Assembly: GCA_047632435.1 (NCBI GenBank)
Contig: JBLICU010000002.1
Span: 62,001 to 126,000 of the forward strand
Length of the DNA stretch: 64,000 bases
Direction: 5' to 3'
From: JAMZMI01 sp047632435
GTDB taxonomy: Bacteria; Bacteroidota; Bacteroidia; Cytophagales; Cyclobacteriaceae
Shown here: positions 27,301-35,544 of the stretch, one piece after another
How positions within the stretch are numbered: the stretch's first letter is position 1
Layout of the letters: each line of letters starts with the position of its first letter
Notes under the pieces: generated by a model
What the model was told of the DNA's origin: nothing
Seen by the model: the letters and a program-made list of their open reading frames with translations, nothing else
The model's database searches: none
Program-made: the position numbers and the translations under genes

Positions 27301-28080
27301 TTAATTGTTCAAAGTAATAAATCCGCCATCTATAGGGAAATCTGTACCAGTAATAAAAGAAGCTTCATCTGAGCATAAGTAAAGCACCATGGCTCCTATT
27401 TCCTCTGGTTTGCCCATACGGCCAATAGGTTGTGTTTTAGATAGCGTATCAAACATTTCCTTCTCATTTCCAGGATAGTTTTTGGCAAGAAAGCCATCTA
27501 CAAACGGTGTATGTACCCTACCTGGTGAAATACTGTTGCATCGAATGTTGTGTTTGAGATAGTCTTTTGCTGTGGATAATGTCATGGCATGGACGGCTCC
27601 TTTACTCATAGAATAAGCAAAACGATCCGTGACCCCCACGTGAGCAACTATCGAACACATGTTGATGATACATCCACCTTTTACCTTCATGTATTCAAGG
27701 CCTGATTTGAGACAATTGAAAACGCCTTTTACGTTCACGCTGTAAATTCTATCTAAATCTTCTCCCGTAGTATTACCTATATTTCCTACATGGGCAATAC
27801 CTGCATTGTTTACTAAGATATCCAGCGACTTTCCTTCCATGGACTCATTGAAAGAAGTAACGACACTTTCAGTGTCTGCTACATTGCATTTAAATGCCTG
27901 ACATTTGCCTCCAGAGGCTTCTATTTCGGCCACTACCTTCGATGCATTTTCTACATCTAAATCAAATATTGCCACGTCAGCACCATTTCCCGCGAGAGCT
28001 ATTGCAATAGCTCTACCTATGCCACTTCCACCACCAGTTACGATGGCCCTTTTACCTGTTAAATCAAATATTTTACTCAT
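27301..28080 (-). CDS. SDR-family dehydrogenase (2-keto-3-deoxy-sugar-acid type)
   Basis: 259 residues from the ATG at 28080 (MSKIFDLTGKRAIVTGG), chosen over one seven codons upstream because it overlaps the preceding TGA as ATGA. Rossmann motif GGGSGIGRA, NNAG, catalytic Ser and YSMSK, and C-terminal GTDFPIDGGF identify a classical short-chain dehydrogenase that uses NAD(P). Between the UxaA-like dehydratase and the FAH hydrolase, it fits 2-keto-3-deoxy-L-fuconate dehydrogenase or an equivalent. Confidence 0.92.
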   Translation of the reverse strand: MSKIFDLTGKRAIVTGGGSGIGRAIAIALAGNGADVAIFDLDVENASKVVAEIEASGGKCQAFKCNVADTESVVTSFNESMEGKSLDILVNNAGIAHVGNIGNTTGEDLDRIYSVNVKGVFNCLKSGLEYMKVKGGCIINMCSIVAHVGVTDRFAYSMSKGAVHAMTLSTAKDYLKHNIRCNSISPGRVHTPFVDGFLAKNYPGNEKEMFDTLSKTQPIGRMGKPEEIGAMVLYLCSDEASFITGTDFPIDGGFITLNN

Positions 28081-29687
28081 AGTGATACACCTCTTTTCCA
28101 AGGAATAAAGTCATTTTGTTCAAGCTGCATGGCTTTGGTTTCTTCTCCACTTGCCACAGCAATTATTTTTTCTAATAAATTTTCTCCTACTTCTTCGATA
28201 GTTCTCTCCCCACGTGTGATCGCGCCAGCATCTATATCTATGATGCCATTCATCCTTTCGAAAAGGCTGGTATTGCTTGAGATTTTGATGACTGGTGTAA
28301 TTGGGTTGCCCGTAGGTGTACCCAGCCCTGTTGTGAAAAGGATAATGTTGGCTCCTGACCCTGCCAGACCTGTCGTAGATTCCACATCATTGCCAGGTGT
28401 ACACAGCAAATTCAATCCTGCTTTGGTCAAAGGCTCAGTATAATCTAATATATCTACCACAAAAGATTTACCTCCCTTTTTAGCTGCTCCAGCTGATTTG
28501 ATTGCATCGGTGATCAGGCCGTCTTTAATATTCCCCGGAGATGGATTCATATCAAAACCTGATCCTACTGATTTGGCTTTGGCTTCATAAGCCCGCTGAA
28601 TACGCACAAACTTCTCTGCCACTTCGGTAGATACACATCTATCAATAATGTTCTGCTCCACTCCATTGAGCTCTGGAAATTCACTTAAAATGGTAGCTCC
28701 ACCCAGTGAGGCAATAAGATCAGAAGCATATCCCACTGCGGGATTGGCAGAAATTCCAGAAAAACCATCTGAGCCTCCACATTCTAAGCCCACAACGAGT
28801 TTGGATAGACTTGCTGGTTTTCTTTCTATCTTATTTGCCTTGATCAAAGCTTCCATCGTTTGATCAATAGCTTCTGTGATCAGTTTTTCTTCTGAGAGGA
28901 TTTTCTGTTGTTCCAAATAGATTACAGGTTTTTTAACTTGAGGGTACAATTCATCCTGAATCTCCTGAAACCAACTGATTTGCGCATGCTGACAACCAAG
29001 GCTGAGCACAGTGGCTCCTGCTACATTAGGATGATTGACATATCCAGCCAATAACCGCAGTAGTGCCTCAGAATCCTGACGTGTGCCACCGCAACCTCCA
29101 TGATGGTACAAAAACTTGATCCCATCAACATTTTCAAAGACTCGCTCCTGCTTTCCCGATGTTTTGAAAGTAGACTCAGAAGAAATTTTATGCCTCACAT
29201 ATTCCTCGTGCTTATTGGGTTTGTGGTATCCCAGCCCTTTGGTGAGCGCTTCTTCTATGATTTTGAGGTTTCTATTTTCGCAAAAAACAAGCGGGACAAA
29301 GAGCCAGTAATTGGCTGTGCCTACTTTGCCGTCTTCGCGGTGATATCCTTGAAAAGTCTTATCCTTCCACTGTGATACATCCAAAGGTTCCCATGCATAC
29401 GAAGACCAATTTTCCAATGAAATGGGGTCTGCAAAATGCGTCACATTTTCGATGGTAATTTGTGTGCCAGCAGACAGGTCCGTATTGATTGTACCCACAG
29501 GCACACCATACATAATCACTTTTTCACCTGCTTTTAAATCCATTGTCAAAAACTTATGTTTTTGAGGAATGGGAGCAGAGAGATTTATTGTCAAATCATT
29601 GTAGCGAACTTCACCAGGGGCTAAATCAAATAATGCTACAAGCACATTATCTGACTCGTCTACTTTTAAAATTTTCGCATTTGTCAT
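28077..29687 (-). CDS. UxaA-family sugar-acid dehydratase (altronate dehydratase-like)
   Basis: 536 residues, cytoplasmic. The first 100 or so residues are the SAF-type domain (VLVALFDLAPGEVRYNDL, GEKVIMYGVPVG); the rest is the dehydratase domain with HHGGCGGTRQDSEALLRLLAGY, LSLGCQHAQ, VVGLECGGSDGFSG and NVESTT-type motifs (DVESTTGLAGSG). UxaA enzymes dehydrate aldonates such as altronate with an iron site. Here, with an SDR, FAH hydrolase and lactonase remnant, an L-fuconate or related substrate is likely. It is the first gene of the leftward operon; the 200 bp upstream hold a perfect inverted repeat. Confidence 0.9.
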   Translation of the reverse strand: MTNAKILKVDESDNVLVALFDLAPGEVRYNDLTINLSAPIPQKHKFLTMDLKAGEKVIMYGVPVGTINTDLSAGTQITIENVTHFADPISLENWSSYAWEPLDVSQWKDKTFQGYHREDGKVGTANYWLFVPLVFCENRNLKIIEEALTKGLGYHKPNKHEEYVRHKISSESTFKTSGKQERVFENVDGIKFLYHHGGCGGTRQDSEALLRLLAGYVNHPNVAGATVLSLGCQHAQISWFQEIQDELYPQVKKPVIYLEQQKILSEEKLITEAIDQTMEALIKANKIERKPASLSKLVVGLECGGSDGFSGISANPAVGYASDLIASLGGATILSEFPELNGVEQNIIDRCVSTEVAEKFVRIQRAYEAKAKSVGSGFDMNPSPGNIKDGLITDAIKSAGAAKKGGKSFVVDILDYTEPLTKAGLNLLCTPGNDVESTTGLAGSGANIILFTTGLGTPTGNPITPVIKISSNTSLFERMNGIIDIDAGAITRGERTIEEVGENLLEKIIAVASGEETKAMQLEQNDFIPWKRGVSL

Positions 29688-29825
29688 TTAAGTAACAGCT
29701 TCACTTTTGGGTTTTTGGTTCTGCATATTTAATACAATCAGAACACCTTAATGCTTGAAATCGAAGATGGTTAAAATGCACAGGTGTGTCTTTTGATTCG
29801 TAACTCTTATTTCATTACATCAATC

Positions 29826-29873
29826 TGGTAATTTTATGGAACAATGAACATTGATTGTTCCATAAAATTACCA
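29826..29873. repeat. Perfect 20-bp inverted repeat upstream of the sugar-acid operon
   Basis: Arms 29826-29845 and 29854-29873 are exact reverse complements around an 8-nt centre GAACATTG. There is no T run on either side, so a simple terminator is unlikely. It lies about 140 bp upstream of the dehydratase gene and 31 bp before a transposase relic. It could be an operator, a transposon end or a small mobile palindrome. Confidence 0.75.
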
Positions 29874-29903
29874 TTTATCATTCCTATTCTACAAATAATC
29901 CAT

Positions 29904-30142
29904 ATGACCAGAACTATCCATCCGCAACATCAATTCTATGATCCAAAATTTTCATCTCTTTCTACTTAGCTGATTGGATTCCCGAGCACAATTTCCACTA
30001 TCAACTCATGGACGTATTAGATCTAAGAATTTTTTTAAAACTAACGGTATATTGCTGTAGTAGTTTTGAGAAGAAGAGTTGCAGCCGGATAGTCTTTACC
30101 CAACAATTTTTAAAAAAAAATCATATCTGGTTAATTATCTGA
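29904..30142 (+). pseudogene. IS1182-like transposase N-terminal relic
   Basis: An ATG at 29904 opens MTRTIHPQHQFYDPKFSSL, then a shift leads into LADWIPEHNFHYQL, MDVLDLRIFLKL and a decayed tail to a stop at 30140. The phrase pattern (ADWIPExxF, VLDLxxFLxL) resembles the N-terminal DUF772 region of IS1182/IS5-type transposases. At least one frameshift and loss of the catalytic part make it inactive. The assignment rests on a short decayed stretch. Confidence 0.45.
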
Positions 30143-30214
30143 AGAATGTCTCTGCCGGGTAACTATTCAAGTTTTTAAGCGGAAAGAGCAACTTGAGTGA
30201 TAACTCATGTATTA

Positions 30215-30252
30215 AAAAAAAACCTATCTATTGAATATAGACAGGTTTTTTT
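30215..30252 (-). terminator. Terminator downstream of tRNA-Arg
   Basis: AACCTATCTAT pairs with ATAGACAGGTT (one mismatch) and is flanked by A and T runs. Read leftwards it follows the tRNA 3' end by about 12 bp and ends in a T run. Confidence 0.7.
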
Positions 30253-30264
30253 ATTTCAAAATTG

Positions 30265-30338
30265 TGCACTCGGAAGGATTCGAACCCTCAACCCCCAGAG
30301 CCGAAATCTGGTATTCTATCCAGTTGAACTACGAATGC
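30265..30338 (-). tRNA. tRNA-Arg (anticodon UCG)
   Basis: The minus strand folds into a full 74-nt cloverleaf. The acceptor GCATTCG pairs with CGAGTGC (one G-U), the D stem is GTTC/GAAT, the anticodon stem CCAGA/TCTGG encloses TTTCGGC with anticodon TCG, and the T stem GAGGG/CCTTC encloses TTCGAAT. CCA is not encoded. A TATATTTG box (minus strand, 30353-30360) lies 14 nt upstream, a good Bacteroidota -7 element. Confidence 0.93.
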
Positions 30339-30352
30339 ATTTTTTCAATCCG

Positions 30353-30360
30353 CAAATATA
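30353..30360 (-). promoter_or_regulatory. -7 box (TATATTTG) of the tRNA-Arg promoter
   Basis: Matches the Bacteroidota TAnnTTTG consensus and is placed 14 nt before the tRNA 5' end. The identical stretch is also kept upstream of the first degenerate copy. Confidence 0.6.
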
Positions 30361-30553
30361 AGTAAGGTGCTTTGATAACTTGGATATGATCTGGCTTCTT
30401 ATTCCAAAAAAATCATCGAACTAAAATTATTAGATTAGAAAAATATAAAATCCTTGGATGCTTTCTATGAAGCTTCAGCAATCAAATGCCTCACCCGATG
30501 CTGTCTGATTCAACCCAGAACCATTTTATAAAATACTAACCAAGCTGCTTATG

Positions 30554-30658
30554 TGCGCTCAGAACGATTCGATCGCAACGGCGAACCGCCCTCAACCCCC
30601 AGAGCCGAAATCTGGTATTCTATCGCAGCGGCGAACCGCCCAGTTGAACTACGAATGC
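30554..30658 (-). pseudogene. Degenerate tRNA-Arg copy 1 with two hairpin insertions
   Basis: Aligns over its whole length with the intact tRNA-Arg at 30265-30338, but is 105 nt because of two GC-rich insertions, one in the T arm (about 30572-30590) and one in the D loop (about 30625-30640). On the tRNA strand each insertion contains CGG-TTCG-CCG, a UUCG-tetraloop stem. The acceptor 3' strand has mutated so the acceptor stem no longer pairs well. The anticodon arm is unchanged, and the upstream sequence, including the TATATTTG box, is identical to that of the intact gene. Confidence 0.75.
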
Positions 30659-30876
30659 ATTTTTTCAATCCGCAAATATAAGTAAGGTGCTTTGATAACT
30701 TGGATATGATCTGGCTTCTTATTCCTTGGATATGATCTGATTCTTATTCCAAAAAAAAAATCACCGAACTAAAATTATTGTAACCGCTGAGGTGCTAATT
30801 CTTGATGATGTTAAAGTTTTATCATGATTTTTGCCTGTAAAAGTCAAAAATAGCGCCAAAACATGCCAATTGTACT

Positions 30877-30912
30877 TTTTATAGCCACGGGTATAAACCC
30901 GTGGCTATAAAA
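30877..30912. repeat. REP-like palindrome
   Basis: Arms 30877-30892 and 30897-30912 are perfect 16-bp complements around ATAA, with the core AGCCACGGGT/ACCCGTGGCT. Palindromes with this core are, to my knowledge, common intergenic repeats in Bacteroidota genomes. No adjacent transposase is visible. Confidence 0.7.
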
Positions 30913-31093
30913 GATAAGTACCTGCGGGCACTGAGAGCACACTTTCGCTACCTGAATAGTCACAAATTATTTGATTGAAAAATATTAAATCCTTGGATAC
31001 TTTCTATGAAGCTTCAGCTATCAAATGCCTCACCCGATGCTGTCTGATTCAACCCAGAACCATTTTATAAAAATACCAACCGAGCTGCTTACG

Positions 31094-31198
31094 TGCGCTC
31101 AGAACGATTCGATCGTAACGGCGAACCGCCCTAAATCCCCACAGCCGAAATCTGGTATTCTATCGGAGCGGCGAACCGCCCAGTTGAACTACGAATGC
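31094..31198 (-). pseudogene. Degenerate tRNA-Arg copy 2 with two hairpin insertions
   Basis: Same 105-nt layout as copy 1, with the hairpin insertions at the same two sites. Base changes in the inserts (GTAACGG and GGAGCGG in place of GCAACGG and GCAGCGG on the plus strand) and in the variable-loop/T-stem region show divergence. The upstream promoter-like sequence of copy 1 is lost here. Confidence 0.72.
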
Positions 31199-31418
31199 AA
31201 AATAGAATTGCAAATAAAGCATATTCAATACTTCCAGTAAAAATGAAAAATGAACTTCAAAAAAAAGAATCAAAATGTCTGGAAACTCGTTGATATTTGC
31301 GCTTTGTTTTTTCTATGAAAGAAGCATGATTGTAACAAACACCAACCGAGCCGACGTGGAACGGATGAATGTTACTAAAGCGATTTCCATGTGGCCATTA
31401 AAAGACAAATACATACAC

Positions 31419-31982
31419 ATGAAATTTATACTCATCTTCTTCATCTTAGGAATTTCAGTTTTTGAGATCAGTGCCAACGATATCAATTTCGTTAGAAAAT
31501 CCTTTCACCAGGCTGTTTTGGAAGAATCTAAAATTGATGATTTCCATGAATATATCAACACATTGCCGGCCACAGAGCCTATAATTGTAGCCTACAAAGC
31601 AATGGGACAGGCGCTAATGGCACAACAAGCATGGAATCCTATTGATAAATATATTTGCATCAAAAATTTCGAGGAGCTCATCAATTCCGCAGTTGAAAAT
31701 GAGCCCACAAATCTTGAAATCAGGTTCCTCCGAATATGCATAGAGTATTATTTACCTGAATGGCTTCCTATTTCAAATCATCTGGAAATAGATAAGTGTT
31801 TTGTTTTGACAAATTTAAATCAGATGAGGTCGTTAGACTTTGACCCGGAATTTATCAGATATATTTCCTATTTTCTAAAAGAGCCAGGACTCTTTTCACC
31901 CGAGCAGTCCACTCTCATTGATCAGGAGTTTTTAACTTATATGAATCAAGAATTGACGGATAAATCAAAAATTAAGGGATAA
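31419..31982 (+). CDS. Small exported protein of unknown function
   Basis: 187 residues from the ATG at 31419, chosen because MKFILIFFILGISVFEISAND is a clear signal peptide; an upstream in-frame ATG at 31275 would bury it. The mature part is helical and lacks a motif I recognise (EEYLPE-like stretches, EYYLPEWLPISNHLEIDKC). It lies 65 bp before the CarboxypepD_reg gene and may belong to the metal-uptake group that follows. Confidence 0.7.
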   Translation: MKFILIFFILGISVFEISANDINFVRKSFHQAVLEESKIDDFHEYINTLPATEPIIVAYKAMGQALMAQQAWNPIDKYICIKNFEELINSAVENEPTNLEIRFLRICIEYYLPEWLPISNHLEIDKCFVLTNLNQMRSLDFDPEFIRYISYFLKEPGLFSPEQSTLIDQEFLTYMNQELTDKSKIKG

Positions 31983-32046
31983 AGATTGGAAATTATTTAT
32001 CTTTCCGAATAGTAATGCACTAGCCGCGTAAAGCCCTATATCTGAT

Positions 32047-32442
32047 ATGAAGATTATTTTCGCATTTTTAATTATTTTGACAACATTTTCGACCTATGCA
32101 CAAACTGTTTCCGGATTTGTTGTCGATCAAGAAAACCAACCAGTTATTGGCGCAAAAGTGATGGAGGTGGGATCAAGAAATGGAACAACCACCAACATTG
32201 ATGGTAGCTTCATACTTACTTTGAATGAGCCAAATGCCAGTCTAATATTTAGTTTTTATGGTTTTGAAACAGACTCAGTACTGCTTCAGCACAACCAAAT
32301 TTCTCAGGTGGTTTTAAAGAAAGCCACTGGAAACAAATACATTGGAGGTATTGACAACTATATAGTTATCTTCATTTTAATCTGGTTCGTCGTTTCCGCA
32401 TGGTTTGCTGTACGCGCTTTTAGAGGTGTTTCTTCTGCCTAA
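32047..32442 (+). CDS. CarboxypepD_reg-like domain protein with C-terminal membrane span
   Basis: 131 residues: signal peptide (to about TYAQ), a single CarboxypepD_reg-like beta domain (VSGFVVDQENQPVIGAKVMEVG, NGTTTNIDGSFIL, FSFYGFETDSVLL), then one hydrophobic span (YIVIFILIWFVVSAWF). The domain is the same kind as the N-terminal extension of the TonB receptor encoded downstream, but here it stands alone with an anchor. Function unknown. Confidence 0.75.
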   Translation: MKIIFAFLIILTTFSTYAQTVSGFVVDQENQPVIGAKVMEVGSRNGTTTNIDGSFILTLNEPNASLIFSFYGFETDSVLLQHNQISQVVLKKATGNKYIGGIDNYIVIFILIWFVVSAWFAVRAFRGVSSA

Positions 32443-32513
32443 TAGCAAATCTTATAAAAGTTAAAACCAATTCTATAAAACCTTCGACTGGGTAATCAAC
32501 GTTTACCAGCCTA

Positions 32514-32918
32514 ATGGCAAAAAAACTAACGTCATATTATCTAGTACTCGCATTACTCTCAAGTATGCTTTATGTGCCGGTATATACACATACCTGTAAT
32601 CTTTTTAACAAATCGACAACAAGAGTTTTCAGAGTTAATCATTGTGCTTGTGATCAAGCAGGGTCTAATGAAACATCCTTCGGCATGAATTGTTGCAGTC
32701 TTAAAGTGCAAACATTTTCGACTGATCATCAAGGTATTGCCATTCCCAAATCCATAATAAATTTCAACATAAGTCCTTCGCCTACCGGAGTAATTCCATC
32801 AATTGCTGATATATCGTTTAATAACTATTTTGCATCAGCCACTAGTATAAGACCTCCGCCAGACCAGTCCTTTCAGAACAATTCCATCATTATATTAAAT
32901 CAGGTTTTTAGAATTTAA
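32514..32918 (+). CDS. HYC_CC_PP family-like small exported protein
   Basis: 134 residues with a hydrophobic N-terminus. It contains an HTC motif near residue 26, HCACDQ, a CC pair in MNCCSLKV, and a late RPPP, the pattern after which the HYC_CC_PP family is named. Such proteins are encoded just upstream of metal-linked TonB receptors and HMA proteins in Bacteroidota, exactly as here. The cysteines and histidines suggest a metal chaperone role, which is inference. Confidence 0.7.
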   Translation: MAKKLTSYYLVLALLSSMLYVPVYTHTCNLFNKSTTRVFRVNHCACDQAGSNETSFGMNCCSLKVQTFSTDHQGIAIPKSIINFNISPSPTGVIPSIADISFNNYFASATSIRPPPDQSFQNNSIIILNQVFRI

Positions 32919-32974
32919 ATGTGAGTAGGCTTTACTTATACTCACATTTTATTCAATTTTTAATTACCTGAAAT

Positions 32975-35161
32975 ATGAAATATTCCTTATTTCCAGTCAT
33001 TTTGCTTTGGCTTTTCGTTCAGCCCACAATGGCCCAGACTTATACAGGTCGTGTGATGGATGAGGATCACCAGCCTTTGATCGGTGCTACTATCGTCCTT
33101 CCACAGTCACAAACCGGCACAACTTCCGACACCAACGGAATTTTCAATCTTATAGATCCCCCAGAATTAACGGCCATCGTCAGCTTTGTTGGTTATCTGT
33201 CCGACACTATAACATTAGCCCCAGGCCCTTTGATGGTTCACTTAAAAGAAAACGATAGTGAGCTAAATGCTGTGGTCATCAAATCTTCATCCACTTTTAT
33301 GGATAAGATGGATCCGATTCACGCGGAGGTCATTACTGAAAAAGAGTTACTGAAAGCCGCATGTTGTAACCTTTCAGAAAGCTTTGAAACAAATGCATCT
33401 GTGGACGTATCTTTCACTGATGCGATCACCGGAACTAAAACCATTCGTATGCTTGGTTTAGATGGAAAATACACCTTAATCAATCGGGAAAACATGCCTC
33501 ATGTGAGAGGATTAAGCTCCCGACAAGGATTAAACTACATTCCCGGCACATGGATTCAATCTATCGATGTGGGCAAAGGGGCTGGGACAGTAGTGAATGG
33601 TTATGAATCCATGACCGGACAAATAAATATTGAGTTTAAAAAGCCAGAACAGAGTGAAAAGATTTATCTGAACAGCTACGGTAACTCCTTTGGTCGCATG
33701 GAGTTGAGTGCCAACACGGCCTATAAAATCAATGAAAAGTGGTCCGGCGCATTGCTTACTCATGGCAACTATTTCAGCAATGAGATTGATCGCAACAAAG
33801 ACGGCTACATGGATTTACCAAAAGGCCGACAAATCAACATTCTGAATCGCTACAAATATCGGGGTGAGCGCATGGAATCTCAGATTGGCTTCAACTATAT
33901 GATGGATGAGAAAGCAGGTGGCCAAAACGGATTTGATTTCAATGATGATGCATCCATTTCGCCGCTTTACGGATTTTACAACAAGGCTTCAAGAGCAGAA
34001 GTCTTCGGAAAAGTTGGGTTTCTTTTTCCAGAAGCACCTTATAAAGGCTGGGGATTTATATATTCCGGTTCCTATCAAGAACAAAAATCAGATTTTGGCC
34101 GAAATGCGTATCTGGGAAAAGAAAAAACACTTTATACCAACCTGATCCATCAAAATATAATCGGTAACACCTTTCACCAGTATAAAACTGGTTTAAGTTT
34201 AATAATAGATGATTACGATGAGGTATTCGCTGATTCGGCTTTTGCCAGAACAGAAGTAGTGCCCGGGGCATTTTTCGAATACACTTACCTGCCCAATGAA
34301 AAACTAACACTTGTAAGTGGCATCAGAACGGACATTCACAATCTTTATGGACTTTACGTAACACCACGGATTCATATCAGATACGAAATCATTCCCGAAG
34401 GTACCTTGCGACTTTCCGCCGGAAAGGGTTACCGCACATCTAATATAATCATGGAAAACAATCAAGCTTTTGTTTCATCGAGAAAGCTGATAGTAGAGGA
34501 AAAACTCAAACCCGAAGAATCTTGGAATTTTGGTGGGAGTTTTGTCAAAGAAATTTCCATTGGTAAACAAAAAATGAATGTGATTCTGGACTATTTTCAC
34601 ACGGCATTCCAAAATCAAGTAATCACAGATATGGATCAAAATCCATCTGAAGTTCGGTTTTACAATCTGGACGGAAAATCTTATGCGAACAGCTACCAAA
34701 TTGAAGTCGGAAGCTCGATCAATGATCAATGGTCCACCAAAGCGGCATACAAGTACTATGATGTAAAATCTACGATCAATGACCAACTAATGTCTGTTCC
34801 TTTCATTTCCAAAAACAGAACCTTTTGGAATATTTCCTATTCATCAAAGTTCGAAATCTGGCAAGCAGATATGACCATTCAGTGGTATGACAAAAAACGT
34901 TTGCCCAATACTCAGGAAAAACCAATTGGATTGCAAAGACCAGACAATTCTCCAGATTTCACCAATGTAAATGCGCAAGTGAGTCGCAACTTTCGATGGG
35001 GAAATGTGTATTTGGGTAGTGAAAACTTGCTAGATTTCAGACAGAAAAACCCGATCATTGATCCTACCAATCCGTTTGGAAATGAATTTGACGGGTCGAT
35101 TGTATGGGGCCCGGTGGCAGGGCGAATGGTCTATTTTGGACTTAGATATAAAATCAAATAA
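32975..35161 (+). CDS. TonB-dependent receptor, probable copper/metal uptake type
   Basis: 728 residues with a signal peptide ending near TMAQ. A CarboxypepD_reg domain (GRVMDEDHQPLIGATIVLPQ) is followed by a plug with LKAACCNLSESFETNASVD, IRMLGLDGKY and GAGTVVNGYESMTGQINIEFKKP, and a 22-strand-type barrel ending in YFGLRYKIK. The ACCNLSESFE phrase marks the subgroup that pairs with HMA proteins. It lies 20 bp upstream of the HMA gene. The metal is most likely copper by association only. Confidence 0.88.
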   Translation: MKYSLFPVILLWLFVQPTMAQTYTGRVMDEDHQPLIGATIVLPQSQTGTTSDTNGIFNLIDPPELTAIVSFVGYLSDTITLAPGPLMVHLKENDSELNAVVIKSSSTFMDKMDPIHAEVITEKELLKAACCNLSESFETNASVDVSFTDAITGTKTIRMLGLDGKYTLINRENMPHVRGLSSRQGLNYIPGTWIQSIDVGKGAGTVVNGYESMTGQINIEFKKPEQSEKIYLNSYGNSFGRMELSANTAYKINEKWSGALLTHGNYFSNEIDRNKDGYMDLPKGRQINILNRYKYRGERMESQIGFNYMMDEKAGGQNGFDFNDDASISPLYGFYNKASRAEVFGKVGFLFPEAPYKGWGFIYSGSYQEQKSDFGRNAYLGKEKTLYTNLIHQNIIGNTFHQYKTGLSLIIDDYDEVFADSAFARTEVVPGAFFEYTYLPNEKLTLVSGIRTDIHNLYGLYVTPRIHIRYEIIPEGTLRLSAGKGYRTSNIIMENNQAFVSSRKLIVEEKLKPEESWNFGGSFVKEISIGKQKMNVILDYFHTAFQNQVITDMDQNPSEVRFYNLDGKSYANSYQIEVGSSINDQWSTKAAYKYYDVKSTINDQLMSVPFISKNRTFWNISYSSKFEIWQADMTIQWYDKKRLPNTQEKPIGLQRPDNSPDFTNVNAQVSRNFRWGNVYLGSENLLDFRQKNPIIDPTNPFGNEFDGSIVWGPVAGRMVYFGLRYKIK

Positions 35162-35181
35162 GAATCTTTAAAATATATAAT

Positions 35182-35532
35182 ATGCATAAGCTATTGATCT
35201 CCTCCTTCATTTTAATGCTCACTTTTAAAGCAGCAGCTCAAGATGAAAAAATTCAAAAAATTGAAATCAAAACATCTGCCATTTGTGAAATGTGTCAGTT
35301 CGCCATTGAGAAAGAAATGGCTTTTGAAAAAGGTGTTAAAAGTGCTTCGTTGGACTTGGACACCAAACTACTGACGGTGATGTACAACGACAAGAAGACA
35401 AGTTCTGAGCTAATCCGAAAGCGAGTTGCACTTACTGGGTATCATGCCGATGATATTCCGCGTGATTCCGCTGCGTATACAAACCTACCAAAGTGTTGTC
35501 AGGATGGTGCTCATGAAAACGATGAAAACTGA
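35182..35532 (+). CDS. Periplasmic HMA (heavy-metal-associated) domain protein
   Basis: 116 residues: signal peptide (to about KAAAQ), then an HMA fold with the metal-binding CEMC motif in KTSAICEMCQFAIEKEM and the pattern VKSASLDLDTKLLTVMYNDKKTS. A C-terminal tail carries another CC pair (LPKCCQDG) and acidic, His-containing residues. It likely receives a soft metal ion from the TonB receptor encoded 20 bp upstream. Confidence 0.88.
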   Translation: MHKLLISSFILMLTFKAAAQDEKIQKIEIKTSAICEMCQFAIEKEMAFEKGVKSASLDLDTKLLTVMYNDKKTSSELIRKRVALTGYHADDIPRDSAAYTNLPKCCQDGAHENDEN

Positions 35533-35544
35533 CCACCAATAAAC

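Larger units (their letters stand above)
30447..31205. repeat. Tandem duplication of the tRNA-Arg region (about 540-bp unit)
   Basis: The segment beginning AAATCCTTGGATGCTTTC at about 30448 recurs near 30987, offset by about 539 bp, and both lead into a degenerate tRNA-Arg. The shared part includes AGCTTCAGC (30471 and 31010) and CACCCGATGCTGTCTGATTC. The interval 30340-31270 holds no protein-coding gene that I can support. It contains only these repeats, the tRNA copies and the REP-like palindrome. Confidence 0.8.

Noticed and set aside
30265..31198. CRISPR array
   Set aside because: The repeats are long, few and tRNA-derived, with no regular spacers and no cas genes in the window.
30265..31198. 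Integrative-element attachment sites at the tRNA
   Set aside because: The copies span the whole tRNA plus upstream DNA, are only about 0.5 kb apart and carry no integrase; tandem duplication fits better.
31275..31418. Upstream start for the small exported protein
   Set aside because: It would place the signal peptide inside the protein; the ATG at 31419 fits.
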